Positions 1-11,209 of a stretch of DNA of 64,000 bases are shown here, piece by piece (the stretch's first letter is position 1; each line of letters opens with the position of its first letter). Both the position numbers and the translations under genes were made by a program. The notes below the pieces were generated by a model. The model saw nothing but the letters and a program-made list of their open reading frames with translations, ran no database searches and had not been told where the DNA came from. The stretch covers positions 22,490,407-22,554,406 of the forward strand of contig OY829539.1 of assembly GCA_963691705.1 (NCBI GenBank), written 5' to 3'. This DNA is from Viola odorata (lineage: Eukaryota > Streptophyta > Magnoliopsida > Malpighiales > Violaceae).

Positions 1-1393
1 TCCATGATCATCAGTGGGTCGCGTGTCAGGGGCGCTGCTATGCGGGGCGTTAGGGGCAAAGTATGGGTCCGTGGGCATGTTTCGGATCCATTCCCTATTT
101 TCCTCCTCTTCCATCCTCTCATAATTATGCGTTTTTAGCCTCAACGCATCCAGGGTTAACGGCGGGTCCACCGTTAACGTCTCTCAATTTTCCGTATCAA
201 CAATTGCGTTTCAGGGCCTCAACCGCAAAATCAATAGTGACCCCTGGCGTTAGGGACATTTCAAGATCAAATCGACCTAAAAAGTCGTTCAATGATTCCT
301 GCGGTTTTCGATGAATATCGAATAGTGCAGCTGCTGACTTCCTGATAGGAATAGCCGTCCTAAACCGACTTTTGAATTTTTCTTCCAGTTGAGAAAAATT
401 ATCAATAGACCCGGCCGGGAGTCCCTCAAACCAAAGACGTGCCACTCCTGACAGCGTTATTACGAAGATCTGACATAATGCAGCATCACTGCGGGTTTGG
501 AATTGCACAAAGTCTTTCACCTTATTGAGGTGAGAAATAGGATCTTTCGTGCCATCATATGATTCTGTAGGGAGTTTCACATGCCGATGGACCCTGTGGT
601 GCCTGACACGGTAACTGAACGAATAGCCAGCGTTAATATCAGGGACCCCACGAGGCTGATGCGGGTGTGGAATTTCAACGTCATATCTGGGATTCTGAGG
701 GTCATATTCTTGATGCCGCCTGGGAGATTGGCTGCGACTTCTTGGAGTTCTAGCTCGTCGACCTCTGCTGCTAGATCTCTCACTGTATCTAGGAGATTTT
801 TCTCGGAATATCTCCCCTCGCCGATCATCCCAGTGTTCTCTGTACTCATCACGTCGGCGGGCTACCTCAGGGATAGGGATTTCTCCCCTGTATTGTCCAG
901 AATGTTCAACAGGTCCACGCGTGAGAGGCGGGACACTTATGGGGGCCGATGAGAAAGGTAAGGAGGACGGGAGTCCCCTAGATTGTCGGGGCGATAATGG
1001 TCGTTCGTTGACAATGGACGGAGTGAAAACTACTTGGGAGGACACACCAGGTTTCGAGGCACGAGGAGTAAATCCAGCTGCCATCTCTATCAACTGATCC
1101 AATTGAGCTTGGAGAGCTGCTATTCAGCTTGCGAAAGGGTTGTCTGTTTCGCCTATCGCGGATCTACTTGCTTGGGGGGTAGAATAACTAGTTCCCGCTA
1201 TGAGGGAAAAAGGGGAACAAATCTGGAATGTAATTTCTTCCGTACTTTGCCCAGGAGGAGGATCTGATTTTCTCGTAGTGACATCTTGCACTGGGGTAGA
1301 GATATCAGAGGTAGCGAAAGCAAAAAGTCATCGGCGGGTGTTGTAGGGGATGTTGGAGGATTGGGACAGCGCGGGATCTGACTCCGAGGCCAT
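1..1393 (-). pseudogene. Decayed gag of a Ty3/gypsy (Tat/Retand-like) retrotransposon, 5' part
   Basis: The minus strand read leftward from an ATG at 1391-1393 gives a gag-like protein. It has a short N-terminal region, a long Arg/Ser/Pro-rich stretch (about 400-850) and a retrotransposon gag capsid core with motifs such as LPTESYDGTKDP, VARLWFEGLP and FSQLEEKFKSRF (about 230-580). Gag forms the particle that packages the element's RNA. The frame is broken by in-frame TGA codons at 1328-1330, 1124-1126 and 197-199, and by a frame change just left of 197, after which gag-like acidic sequence continues in another frame to the window edge. Protease and pol would lie left of position 1 and are not visible. 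PBS and LTR follow correctly on the right. Recognition of gag is firm; the exact lineage is inferred from gag wording and PBS type. Confidence 0.85.
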
Positions 1394-1458
1394 AATCCTT
1401 CTAGCTTCGGGGAGGAATGAGCTTGGTTATTAAGGATGCTCACTCAATAGAACCAACA

Positions 1459-1478
1459 CTCTCAACGAAAGTACCAAT
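1459..1478 (-). other. Primer-binding site of the left Ty3/gypsy element
   Basis: On the minus strand, directly inside the LTR end, lies TGGTACTTTCGTTGAGAG. It resembles the TGGTGCTTTCATTGAGA-type primer sites of Tat/Retand elements. It sits between the LTR (right) and gag (left), which fixes the element's orientation as minus. The primer tRNA was not checked. Confidence 0.6.
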
Positions 1479-1479
1479 T

Positions 1480-2037
1480 TGATAAGAATTTATCTTCTGC
1501 CGAAGGATATATGGAGAAATTGCCCCTCTCAGATCAGTGCCCACGGCGGTCCGCAGTACCTGCAATAGGCCGGAGGGGATCTCCGGCGGAAACACTCCGA
1601 TGCTTAAGTTAGTATGTGTAGTGAATTTGGCAGAGCTTGGGCCAGTAATTCGTGCTTACCTTCCTCCTTTGTGGGGGAGGTATTTATAGATGAAAATGGA
1701 GCATTTCTGAGTGATCTCATAAGGGGCTAACGCTCCCGTTGGAGGGGGTTAGAATTTCCCGTTGGTGGAGTGAGCTATCGGGGTAGGTGTTACCTAGGTG
1801 AGGCAATGCCTACACCCCAAACGAGAAGCTTGTCTTGGACTGGGATGGGGTAGCGTCGTCTGTTATAACAGTATTGAGTGTAAGACCCCCCCCCCCCGCT
1901 GATGTCGACCATCCCAGCGTTAGTCACATAGAGGGAGGCGATAGCCTCGATGCTGTCTGTGCGGTAGGAACAGTAGTTGCACCCTCTTCTCAGGGTGTAA
2001 GATGAAAATGCCCTTGCCGATAGGCGGATTGTTATCA
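1480..2037 (-). mobile_element. 5' LTR of the left Ty3/gypsy element
   Basis: The segment starts TGATAAG and ends GTTATCA on the plus strand, so both termini carry the short inverted repeat expected of an LTR (TG...CA). It is 558 bp. It lies just upstream of PBS and gag on the minus strand. The likely target-site copy on its outer side is ATTAT (2038-2042); the partner lies outside the window, so it is unconfirmed. A C-run at about 1887-1897 and a TATA-like site at 1681-1690 fall inside. Confidence 0.7.
1681..1690 (-). promoter_or_regulatory. TATA-like box in the left LTR
   Basis: Minus strand reads TCTATAAATACC in the middle of the LTR, where a U3 promoter is expected, upstream of the gag start on that strand. 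It is a motif call only. Confidence 0.45.
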
Positions 2038-2920
2038 ATTATAAAAGGGATAAAGCGAAAAAGTAACCCTGAACTTATAAATAATGATCAAATAACCCTC
2101 ATACCGTTTTAAAAAAGTGATGTAAATAACTCCGTTAAAAAAAGTTTCTATATCAGTGCAAAGACGTGGCAACTTTGCTGGCGTGACAACTTTTTTTTAA
2201 TAGGTAGTGGTATATATATTATTAGACGTGTCAACTTTTTTAACGGTAAGAGGTAATTAAACAAACAATATCAGCGAGATCACCAACCCATGGTCAACCA
2301 TTATTTAAGGTTATATAATTATTTAAAATCTAAACTATTTCTTAGCACATCGTGTTATTATTAATTAAAAAGTTAATATCTCTAAATATTGTTTTTGTTT
2401 TAACTATTTACATTGTAGACAATGCAAAAAAAATCTCATCATATTTATAGATTGATGTTAAACAAAAAAAAAGTAGATTCTCTTATAGGATTTGATTTGA
2501 AACGAGTAAAAACTTAGATTTTTCCTGTCTCCCACCTTTTGTACAACACAAAGAGTCGGGGATCATTATTAATGAGAAGAAAAGGCCCCTACTTCTTATT
2601 TTCTTTTTAAAAAAATTTGATTGTGGTTGGAACAATTATTCTTTTTTTTTTTGTTATTTAAAGAAGGAAAAAACATAGCTGGGTCATTTTTCTTTTCTTT
2701 CAAAATTTAATTTTTGTCTGACATATGAAGTATTTTATAAAGGATTACTAAATTATGACACTAAATTACTAATTATAACGTTGAGTCCAGTTTGGTTAGA
2801 AAGGATTTGAAACTAGATCCCCCCCCCTCTCCTTACCTATTCCAAACTGTCTCATCTTTGTTTCTCGAATCTCTTCTCCTTTGCTTTTACTTTTATTTCT
2901 TTAGCTTATTCACTAAGTAA
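2038..2920. other. AT-rich spacer, no gene seen
   Basis: Between the LTR and the SMC2 fragment the sequence is AT-rich with homopolymer runs. I find no coding homology, clear TIR pair or RNA gene. Confidence 0.5.
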
Positions 2921-4926
2921 AAGATCTACATTTGCTTCAATTTCAGATAATATCCTTTGATGTTGTAAGAGATTAGATTCTGCCTCTGCCAATTCGTAAA
3001 GTTGCCTTAACAAATCACCTCCACCTCTGTCATAAAAATGCTTGTTTCAGATGTTTGACTAATGAGGACAACACTTTGAACCTCCTTTCAATGCAAAGCA
3101 TTAGGAAAAAGTATGTGCAGTTTTCTTGACAGAGTAAACAAACATAAGAATTGATTCAACTAAACTAAGCTCCAATCACAAACTAATTGGGAAAGAGGCT
3201 TTCATATAAAGAGTGAAAAGTCATAGAAATGCAAGATGTAAAAGTTAAGCAAACAGAAAACTTACTTGCAATTTCCACCCGTCAAAAGACCACTTGGCTG
3301 AAATATATCACCTTCAAGAGTGACACTTGGAATGCGAATGTATCGATTAAAAGCAACCTAGAATCAAACATTTACGTATTTGGTAAAAATACTAAGAAAT
3401 TATGGAAGTATCAGTATAGGTTGCTTACAATGTATTGACTAACTTCATATCACCAGTTCACAGGGGAAAAAAGTTGGCAAACCCACACTACTTGAATGCT
3501 TTTGAAAAGAAAAACATACCTCCTTTGCTGCATCTATACTTTTGCAAACGAAGGTTGAACCAAAAATGTATTCCATAGCACTCTGCAGAACCAATCAACT
3601 CTAGGTAAAACTATATGAGGTAGAGTGCCGCCTAAAAAGGATGACTAAATATGTGTAGTCCATTCCAACATAGAATCCTAATAAAATAGATATTTGCAAG
3701 AACACACAAAGTGGACCCTGCAGCAGATGAATGATTTTTAGATCTGGCTAACATTTATGAAAATACCAGTGCATAGGAATGTAAAGAAATAGACAATAGA
3801 TATTTGCAAAAGAACAAATGGAGTGGACCCTGCAGCAGATGGATGCTTTTTAGATCTGGCTTAGATTTATGAAAATACCAATGCACAGGAATGTAAAGAA
3901 ATCACCAATGGTGTGAAGTAAGAAGTGAACAGGCTTGAAAATGAACTGGCTAGGAATCAACTAAGTCATGTGCTAGAAGGAAGTGAGAACATACCTTTAA
4001 TTCGTCATTGAAACCAACCAAGGAAAGAGCCAGTTTTGCATTCTCCGTTCCAACCTGAAATGCAAGAAGACACACCAACAGAAAGGTTAGCAAGAGCTAG
4101 TTTACAATGAACATGAAAATTAATGGAAGCAATGACTCACCAATCTAGCAAAAGCATGCTGAACTTTAGGTGGTACAGTATGAGGTTGAATTTTGTTTAA
4201 AGGTATAATTGTTACCCTCCTTCGAAGATCATTTTGAAGAAGTTGTTTTCCTGTATTTTCAGTGTCTACAACAACATTGAATAACTTCCCACCAGCAGTG
4301 GCCTACAAATAAACTCAATATAAGATTCTCCTCGAAAGATATAAGTAGTTATTATGGCATCAAGCATAGAAACATGCATTACTAGCCTCTAAGGCGCTCA
4401 TCGTGGAGCTATCCTTTACATCAATAAGTCTTGCTAACTCTTGATCTATCAAAGTTTTTCACTGGATCACGGTATGTAAATTGAACATTTGAGAGCCGCG
4501 ATGAAAGATCCCGAATGTTTTCTTTCAACTTCTGAACAATCTCCAACTTTGATGCACGATCCTGAATAGAAAGTTCGATTTATAAAACCAGTTAAACCTA
4601 AGGGAACTTGTAAACTATCTGGAAGAGTTGCTGACCTTTTGCAAATCTTCCATCTGGCCCTCCATATATGGAAGAGATTCCAAAGCCAATTTAACACTTT
4701 CCACATCTTTCCTTCTAGCATTAAGTTCATTCTCAACAGCAACAGCTTCATCACGTTTTGACACTAACTAACGTCTTTTCTCTTTTAGCTCCTTGTCACA
4801 GTGGCTGATTTTTGTCTTCAACTGCTTCATTTCTGTTTCAGCACTCCCAACAGCAATCTTAGCGTCACGTAGTTGATCTTCAAGGCATTTCTCTTCATTT
4901 CCACTATTCTTCCCAGCTAGAACACC
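2921..4926 (-). pseudogene. SMC2 (condensin) gene fragment, distal exons incl. hinge
   Basis: Minus-strand exons resemble plant SMC2 (CAP-E/TITAN3), the ATPase subunit of condensin that compacts chromosomes. From 5' to 3' they lie at 4636-4926 (coiled coil), 4387-4561, 4141-4312 (hinge, with TAGGKLFNVVVD), 3995-4054, 3520-3582, 3266-3357 (VTLEGDIFQPSGLLTGG) and about 2921-3026 (GGGDLLRQL). Most introns keep GT...AG ends, so this is a DNA-level copy, not a processed one. Lesions: an in-frame TAG at 4768-4770 where the family has Gln; a frame loss after NFDRS in the 4387-4561 exon; and a poor donor (GC) at its end. Similarity stops near 2921, well before the C-terminal Walker B/signature region. 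Upstream exons continue at 27747-28502, beyond the nested insertion. Confidence 0.88.
3685..3901. repeat. Tandem duplication of ~106 bp in an SMC2-fragment intron
   Basis: Copies at about 3685-3790 and 3796-3901 share ATAGATATTTGCAA at the start and GTAAAGAAAT at the end, with scattered differences. Both lie between the exons at 3520-3582 and 3995-4054. Confidence 0.8.
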
Positions 4927-4983
4927 CTACCCATAACAAGTACAGCTTTCTCAAAACATGACTTAGTTTTCAAATAGTTGAAA

Positions 4984-4988
4984 TTAAT
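4984..4988. repeat. Left target-site duplication of the copia element (ATTAA)
   Basis: ATTAA directly precedes the LTR start TGTTGGG and recurs at 27685-27689 directly after the right LTR end. This shows a single insertion spanning 4989-27684. Confidence 0.9.
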
Positions 4989-5398
4989 GTTGGGTTTGGG
5001 CTCCCAACATATGTGGAGAGAAGCCCAATATGCAAGCCCACTAGTCCCTCATCTTATTCTCTAAATTAGGGTAACAAGGCAGCAGCTCATTCAAGCAAAA
5101 ATAGAAACAAGAGAAAGAGAGAAAAGAGAGAGGAGAAGAGAGAAAACAGATTCGTTCATCTCTGCGCAGCCGTGGGAGATTCATCGTTGTGCCTTCGTTC
5201 ACCGTCAGATCGGGCTGAAATTTAGACAACAGGTTCACGACATCCGGTTCTTCAATCGGACCGGTTGGATTGGTGAGAAGATATCTGAGCAGGAGGAATC
5301 GAGTCCCGCAAGTAGCTGCTGGAAATCTGGTTTTGTGTTCTTCCTTTGGTTCTCTAGTTTCATACTTGTTGTTGGCTGTTTGCCTAGTTGTTGAGCAC
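4989..5398 (+). repeat. Copia 5' LTR, left part
   Basis: Matches 27023-27432 of the 3' LTR with about 11 substitutions. It is cut after TTGAGCAC by the inner element; AGCAC (5394-5398) is the target site, repeated at 22710-22714. The LTR resumes at 22715. Confidence 0.95.
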
Positions 5399-6324
5399 TG
5401 TTGATACCCGAATTTTGACGCCATTTTTTTTTTAAAATTTTAGCATTTCTGTTATTTAGTTAATTTACAGTCATTTTCAGTTGATTTAAGGTCGCTAGCA
5501 TTCTTAGGTGTTTCGTTGCATTTTAGCATCATCGTTAGCATCGTCAGCTTTCGAAGTCGCATTTTTAATTTTTCGTCAAGTATTTTCATTATTATTATCA
5601 TTATTATTTTTAGCCTTAAAAATCACATTTTTAATTATCCGGCAGTCGTTTCTTAAATTATTCTTCGTTTTAGGTCATCACACGAATTTTAGGATTTTTT
5701 TATATTTTCGCACATTTTTTAGTATTTTTATTTTTTATTATTATTTTCGTTCGAGCTTTTATTGGACCCGAGTAAGTTCGCTCGGACAATAGCTCGACTT
5801 TAAAATGTTTTCCATCAACTAGTTGCTAGATTTTTTTCCGGTCGCAACGGTCTACAGCGTTTCGTGTAATTTTCGGTGTAACGCTTTATTTTTTTCGTTC
5901 CCGCGTTTCGCGCCTTTGAACACTAAAATAAACGCGTTAAACGAGAAGTTCTCATCGTTCGCTGTAGATGGTTAAAACCATTGTATTTTTTTCTACGCGC
6001 CGGCACCTTCGGCTCGAAAAGTCGGAACGTTTGCTCGACGGATCCGGCTCGAGGCTATTTAAATCAGATGAAAGGCCATTTGATCATGGCCATTGATCTG
6101 GTCAACCAAGGAAAGTCAACCAGATCAATGGCCCTTGATTTATTGTGCATAATGCACATGCACAGTGCAAGGAAATTCTCAGCCACGAGCCCGAGCCACC
6201 TGCTCTCCTTCTCAGCCACATCTTCGTCCGAGCCCCTAGCCGTAGCTCCCTAGCTCCGCCATCATCACGCCTCCAGCTCCTCCACGCGCAGCCCGCGTCC
6301 GGCCACCACGCGGCTCCCTTCGGC

Positions 6325-6332
6325 TATAAATA
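6325..6332 (+). promoter_or_regulatory. TATA box of the LTR promoter
   Basis: TATAAATA within GGCTATAAATAGCC, about 925 bp into the LTR, followed by a CT-rich stretch suitable as a transcription start. The identical site in the 3' LTR is at 19298-19305. If used, the repeat arrays downstream in the LTR would be in the RNA leader. Confidence 0.6.
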
Positions 6333-7409
6333 GCCGTCACCATTTCCCTTCGCGGGAGGTCGAAAAATTTTACAAAAAAAAGCTCTACTCCCTCTCCATT
6401 CTCCTAGCCAATTCACACACGGCTCACCTTCCTTCTCCTAGCCAATTCATCCACCCGAACCAAGGCAAAGGAAAGCAATCAAGGTGAGTTTATCAAGCTT
6501 TCTCTCTCTAGCTTCTCTCCTTTAATTTTCATTTTTAGCTTTAAACATTTAATCAATGGCTCAAATCTGTTTTGTATACTTCATTTTCAAGTTGTAAACG
6601 TGTTACTTGCTTCAATTCAAATGCCTGCTGTTTCCTTTAATTAATTATGAATTTTTGGGCTTTAATGCGTATATTTGTTCAAACGTGAAATTGCTCCTCG
6701 TCCATGGATGAAGTGGTTTAATTCTGGTCGGGTTTTGGTCGTCGCTTGACCCCGGTCGCATTGTGACCATTTTGGAGGTGTCCGGGTGGCCGGAGCTCCT
6801 CCCTTGTCGCCGGCAGTAACGCCGGCGCAAGGAAGAAGATGAACAGCGGCTGCTGTTCTTCATGAGGAAGGTGACGGGCTAAGCCCGTCCCTCCTTTCTT
6901 TTAGCATGCTGATGGGCTTTGGCTTAAGCCAAGCCCATCCTTTCCTTTCCCTTCAATTTAAGTTATGGGCTAGGATTTATTCCTAGCCCATTTTAACTAA
7001 ATTTCAGCACATGGGGCCCAGCCCATTAATTCTTCGTCAAGCATTCGAGTCATTTTTTTATTTCATGCTCGTACGTAATGTTTAATTTAATTCTTATACC
7101 ATATTTAATTAATCATTATTTACAATACTTGTTTATTATTTCGCTTTGCTTAAATATTTATATACCATGATTAAATATGTATGCACGAAATTAAATAGTT
7201 GTATACCATGCTTTAAATGTTTATACATGATTTAAATGCTCACATGCGTCATTTCCGTGTTCATATTTTTCGTCTGCTCATTCTTGCGACGATTTGTTAT
7301 TTAATTGTTTTTATACGTGAATTGCTCATTTCTTATCGTGATATTCTTTTTACGTTATCTAACTTCAGTCATTTATATTTAGCAATTTAAATTCAATTAT
7401 TTATTATAC

Positions 7410-7975
7410 CGCCTACATGGTCGGTCGCATTTAATTCTCGTAAATATTCAACTGCTTTAATTTTTCGCAAACTGCTGGAAATCCTTCCGCAAATTATCAA
7501 CTGTTTAATTTTCCGCACTTTAATTTTCCGCACTTTACTTTTCCGCACTTTAAATTTCAGCAATTTACTTTCAGCAATTTAAATTCAATACCGCCTACAT
7601 GGTCGGTCGCACTTATCAACTGCTTACTTTTCCGCACTTTAAATTTCAGCAATTTACTTTCAGCAATTTAAATTCAATACCGCCTGCATGGTCGGTCGCA
7701 CTTATCAACTGCTTACTTTTCCGCACTTTAAATTTCAGCAATTTACTTTCAGCAATTTAAATTCAATACCGCCTACATGGTCGGTCGCAATATCAACTGT
7801 TTATTTTCTGCAATATCAACTGCTTTAATTTTTCGCAAAACTGCTGGAAATCCTTCCGCAAATTATCAACTGTTTACTTTTCCGCACTTTACTTTCCCGC
7901 ACTTTAAATTTCAGCAATTTACTTTCAGCAATTTAAATTCAGTACCGCCTACATGGTCGGTCGCAATATCAACTG
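7410..7975 (+). repeat. ~88-bp tandem repeats in the 5' LTR
   Basis: Repeated blocks contain CGCCTACATGGTCGGTCGCA followed by AACTG, TTTTCCGCACTTTAAATTTC and CAGCAATTTAAATTCAATAC. There are about five copies, some shortened. The same block is in the 3' LTR at about 20383-20948. Confidence 0.85.
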
Positions 7976-8084
7976 TTTATTTTCCGCAAATATCCAACTG
8001 TTTATTCCCTGCATTATCAACCTGTTTTATTTTCTGCAAATCATTAAACTTTTTTTTCTTCCCTGTAAATTGCCAATAGCATTT

Positions 8085-8866
8085 AATTTTTCTGCACTTA
8101 TCAAAACGGCATTTCATTCTCGTATGCGTAAAATCCATCATTTTTCGCATGCAAATCACTAGCACTTTAATTCTCACATGCTTAAAATTCATCATTTTTC
8201 GCTTGCAATCAACCAGCATTTAAATTCTCACATGCGTAAAATCCATCATTTTTCGCATGCAATCAACTAGCATTTTAAATTCTCACATGCGTAAAATCCA
8301 TCATTTTTCGCATGCAATCAACTAGCATTTTAAATTCTCACATGCGTAAAATCAATCATTTTTCGCATGCAATCAACTAGCATTTTAAATTCTCACATGC
8401 GTAAAATCCATCATTTTTCGCATGCAATCAACTAGCATTTTAAATTCTCACATGCGTAAAATCAATCATTTTTCGCATGCAATCAACTAGCATTTTAAAT
8501 TCTCACATGCGTAAAATCCATCATTTTTCGCATGCAATCAACTAGCATTTTAATTCTCACATGCGTAAAATCCATCATTTTTCGCATGCAATCAACTAGC
8601 ATTTTAATTCTCACATGCTTAAAATCCATCATTTTTCGCATGAAATCAACTAGCATTTAAATTCTCACATGCGTAAAATCCATCATTTTTCGCATGCAAT
8701 CAACAACATTTAAATTCTCACATACGAAAAATCCATCATTTTTCGTATGTAATCACCTAGCAATAAATTCTCGTATGCTTAAAATCCATCATTTTTCGCA
8801 TACAACCAAACTCAGCATCTCATTTCCGTATACGTGAAATCCATCATTTCTCGTGTACAATCAACT
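8085..8866 (+). repeat. Array of ~53-bp hairpin-forming repeats in the 5' LTR
   Basis: About fourteen units in a row. Each has a left arm such as CATGCG-T-AAAAT, a 5-nt loop CCATC and a right arm ATTTT-T-CGCATG, so each unit can fold as a ~12-bp stem. Variant units at the right end (8720-8850) keep pairing by paired changes. The second copy of the array is in the 3' LTR at about 21085-21893 and has one extra unit. Confidence 0.85.
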
Positions 8867-9685
8867 GTCATTTAAATTCGTGCACCCATAAATTGTTCAT
8901 TTATTTCTCAAAGCTATCTTTAATACTCTCATTTTGTAGGTTTTAAAATTCAAGCTTCGCTCGAAAGTACGCCGTTCGATTCCTTTTTATTTATTCGATG
9001 CTTTCTGCAAATATCCATCATATGCATGATATATAGAACTGCTAGAACTAAAATCAACCCACATGCACAACGTGTTTAAAGACTTTCTTGAAATGCCGCG
9101 TTCATGTGATTTTATTTCTCGCTTATATTGACTGCATGTACATGGGGACTTTCGATCCCACAACAAACTATCATTTTAAATCCATCATTTAAAATGGTAC
9201 TCTGTTAGCAATCCATGTTAGGATCACGTAGTAATTAATCTAAGCATGCATGGCCCGATGATGAAATAAGAGGGCGCTCATTCAGTCTTACGGAAAATTC
9301 AGTCCCATCACGATCATAATAAAGACTAAAGTGACTATTCCTCTGAGGGCCCCCTTTTTCAAAACGCATTTCTCAAACACCTTTTTAAACACCTCTCTCA
9401 TCAACCGGTAACCGTTTTCGGATGTGTCTCGGGTGCCTAACACCTTCCCGAGACCATAATACGACCCCGAACCTTTGTCTGGTGTCCAGACCCCTTTTTT
9501 TGTGCCTTTAGTTTTTTACTTATTATATTTCCTATGCCATGACGATTAGGGTTCCCTAAGCCTAGCAACCAAATTAGGGTGGCGACTTCATTGCATGTTG
9601 CGAGGCGTCCTTTTACGCTGAGCATTGTAAGGTCCCGAATTTCGTTGCACACTCGCGAATTTTTAATTTTCGAGGCGCGACAGTT

Positions 9686-9703
9686 TGGCGACTTCACTGG
9701 GGA
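9686..9703 (+). other. Primer-binding site of the gag-only element
   Basis: TGGCGACTTCACTGGGGA starts three bases after the 5' LTR. A site ending a tRNA in ...TCGCCA (tRNA-Arg type) is what I recall for Ogre/Tat elements. The exact tRNA was not checked. Confidence 0.6.
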
Positions 9704-11209
9704 AATTAGGGTCGGAGCCGGTTTTAGCTTTTTAGAGAGGTGTTTATTTGTTTATCTATTTATTTGCTTTGATCAATTGCTGGTCTGTTTATTTATTTGC
9801 TTTAGCAATTGTCATATGCATTTCATAGCGCCCTACACCCAGGGGACAATTACCAAAATAGGAAGGTAGTAGTGACGCCCTAGGACACATGTCCTGGGTA
9901 GTGTTCACCAATCCCAACTCGGATGAACCCCTAAAGCCAGTCGAAAGGTTATACGATTTCGCAAGGAATCGGGCGACTGGACGACACTTTAGGGACCTTT
10001 TCATGGTATCATCCGGGAACCGTTCAAGCCAGTTAGAAATGTCAGAATCAGAGCCCCAGCACGTGCATCATGATTATACTTGCGTTGTCGTGGCTCTATT
10101 TGTCTTGGTGGCATATTGACATGATTTTTTCTTTTATACGAACTGTAAATTTCTTACACATGCAGGTTACTTTGTATTTAAAATTTTATTTTTGTCCCGT
10201 AGGACCCATCTTGCTCATTCGATATGTCGGCACCTACACTACTTTCACTTGATATTTTCGGGAATGAAGTTTCAATGATCAGGCACTGCAGAGTCGGATT
10301 GCAGCTTTAGAGGCCAAGATAGAAATACAGAGAGGGGAGATGGCTTCAAGGGAATACCTTTGGTAGGAGCAAGAGAATTCTGATTCTTAAAGTTGACACC
10401 TTCGCCTAAGGACTCGGACATCGGCAAACCTGTTCTTTCTCATGTAAATAGGATCCCTGATTCCACCTATCTTAGCCATTTTTGATAAATTTAGCAAGTT
10501 TACCATACTTTTGTAAACACTTTTAATAAAGTCGTACTCTTTCGGATATTTATTAAAATCGCCTCATTTTTTCCATATCAATTATCCATCCAAACGCAAC
10601 TCAAAAGACTATCGCAAAAAGAAAGAGAAAATCCCTCCAGGATAAACACAGTCGTTTCATCCAGAGAACCAAAAAATCAGACCAAACACTCAAAAAAACA
10701 AAAAACAAAAAACAAAAAAAAAAAAACAAAAACAGCCAAATACTGCCCACTCGTGGCTTTGTCCTCTTAGCTTATCACGACCTCCAAGTTCATGGCATTG
10801 ATTGTCATCCCTCCCCTCGGTTGGGTTCGCCAGGCGTCAGGCCCTACGTCATTTGCAAGCACAGTATGAAAGAGATCTTCCTATCATGGCGGCATTGGTT
10901 GTCCCTGCTGATTTGGGTCTCGCCGTTAGCATCTCAGATTTTCTTCATATCGTTGGAATGTATAGAGGCTTCCTTCGTATCTTGTCAACCACTGGTATTC
11001 CTCGCCTCTCCGACCGCCCTGAAAATATCAAGTGAAAGTGTGGCCGGAAAATGAATGAGCAACGTGGAGGCCTCAGGACTGCATATCACCTGTATATCCT
11101 CACTTGTATTTACTTTTTCTGTGTTTTTCCCTTTTTCAGGTTCACGATAGCTCCTCGAAAGCAAGCTACTCCGCACCGGCTCCCCCTAACTAGACTTCAA
11201 AAGCGAAAA
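9704..11209 (+). other. Untranslated leader of the gag-only element
   Basis: Between PBS and gag there is about 1.5 kb. It contains an A-rich low-complexity stretch (10680-10735) and a small open stretch at 10802-11035 with no recognisable domain. Ogre elements can carry an extra ORF before gag, but nothing here supports that firmly. Confidence 0.45.

Larger units (their letters stand above)
5399..9682 (+). repeat. 5' LTR (4284 bp) of the gag-only element
   Basis: Almost identical to 18373-22709. By eye I find about five substitutions (for example near 8812, 8925, 9344, 9413 and 9671), homopolymer length changes, and one fewer copy of the ~53-bp hairpin repeat. It holds a TATA box (6325-6332), a ~88-bp repeat block (about 7410-7975) and the hairpin array (about 8085-8866). 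An unusually long LTR. Confidence 0.95.

Noticed and set aside
5508..6253. Open frames inside the 4.3-kb LTR (and the same at 18481-19226)
   Set aside because: Present twice because the LTR is repeated; no domain, and they lie upstream of or around the TATA box.
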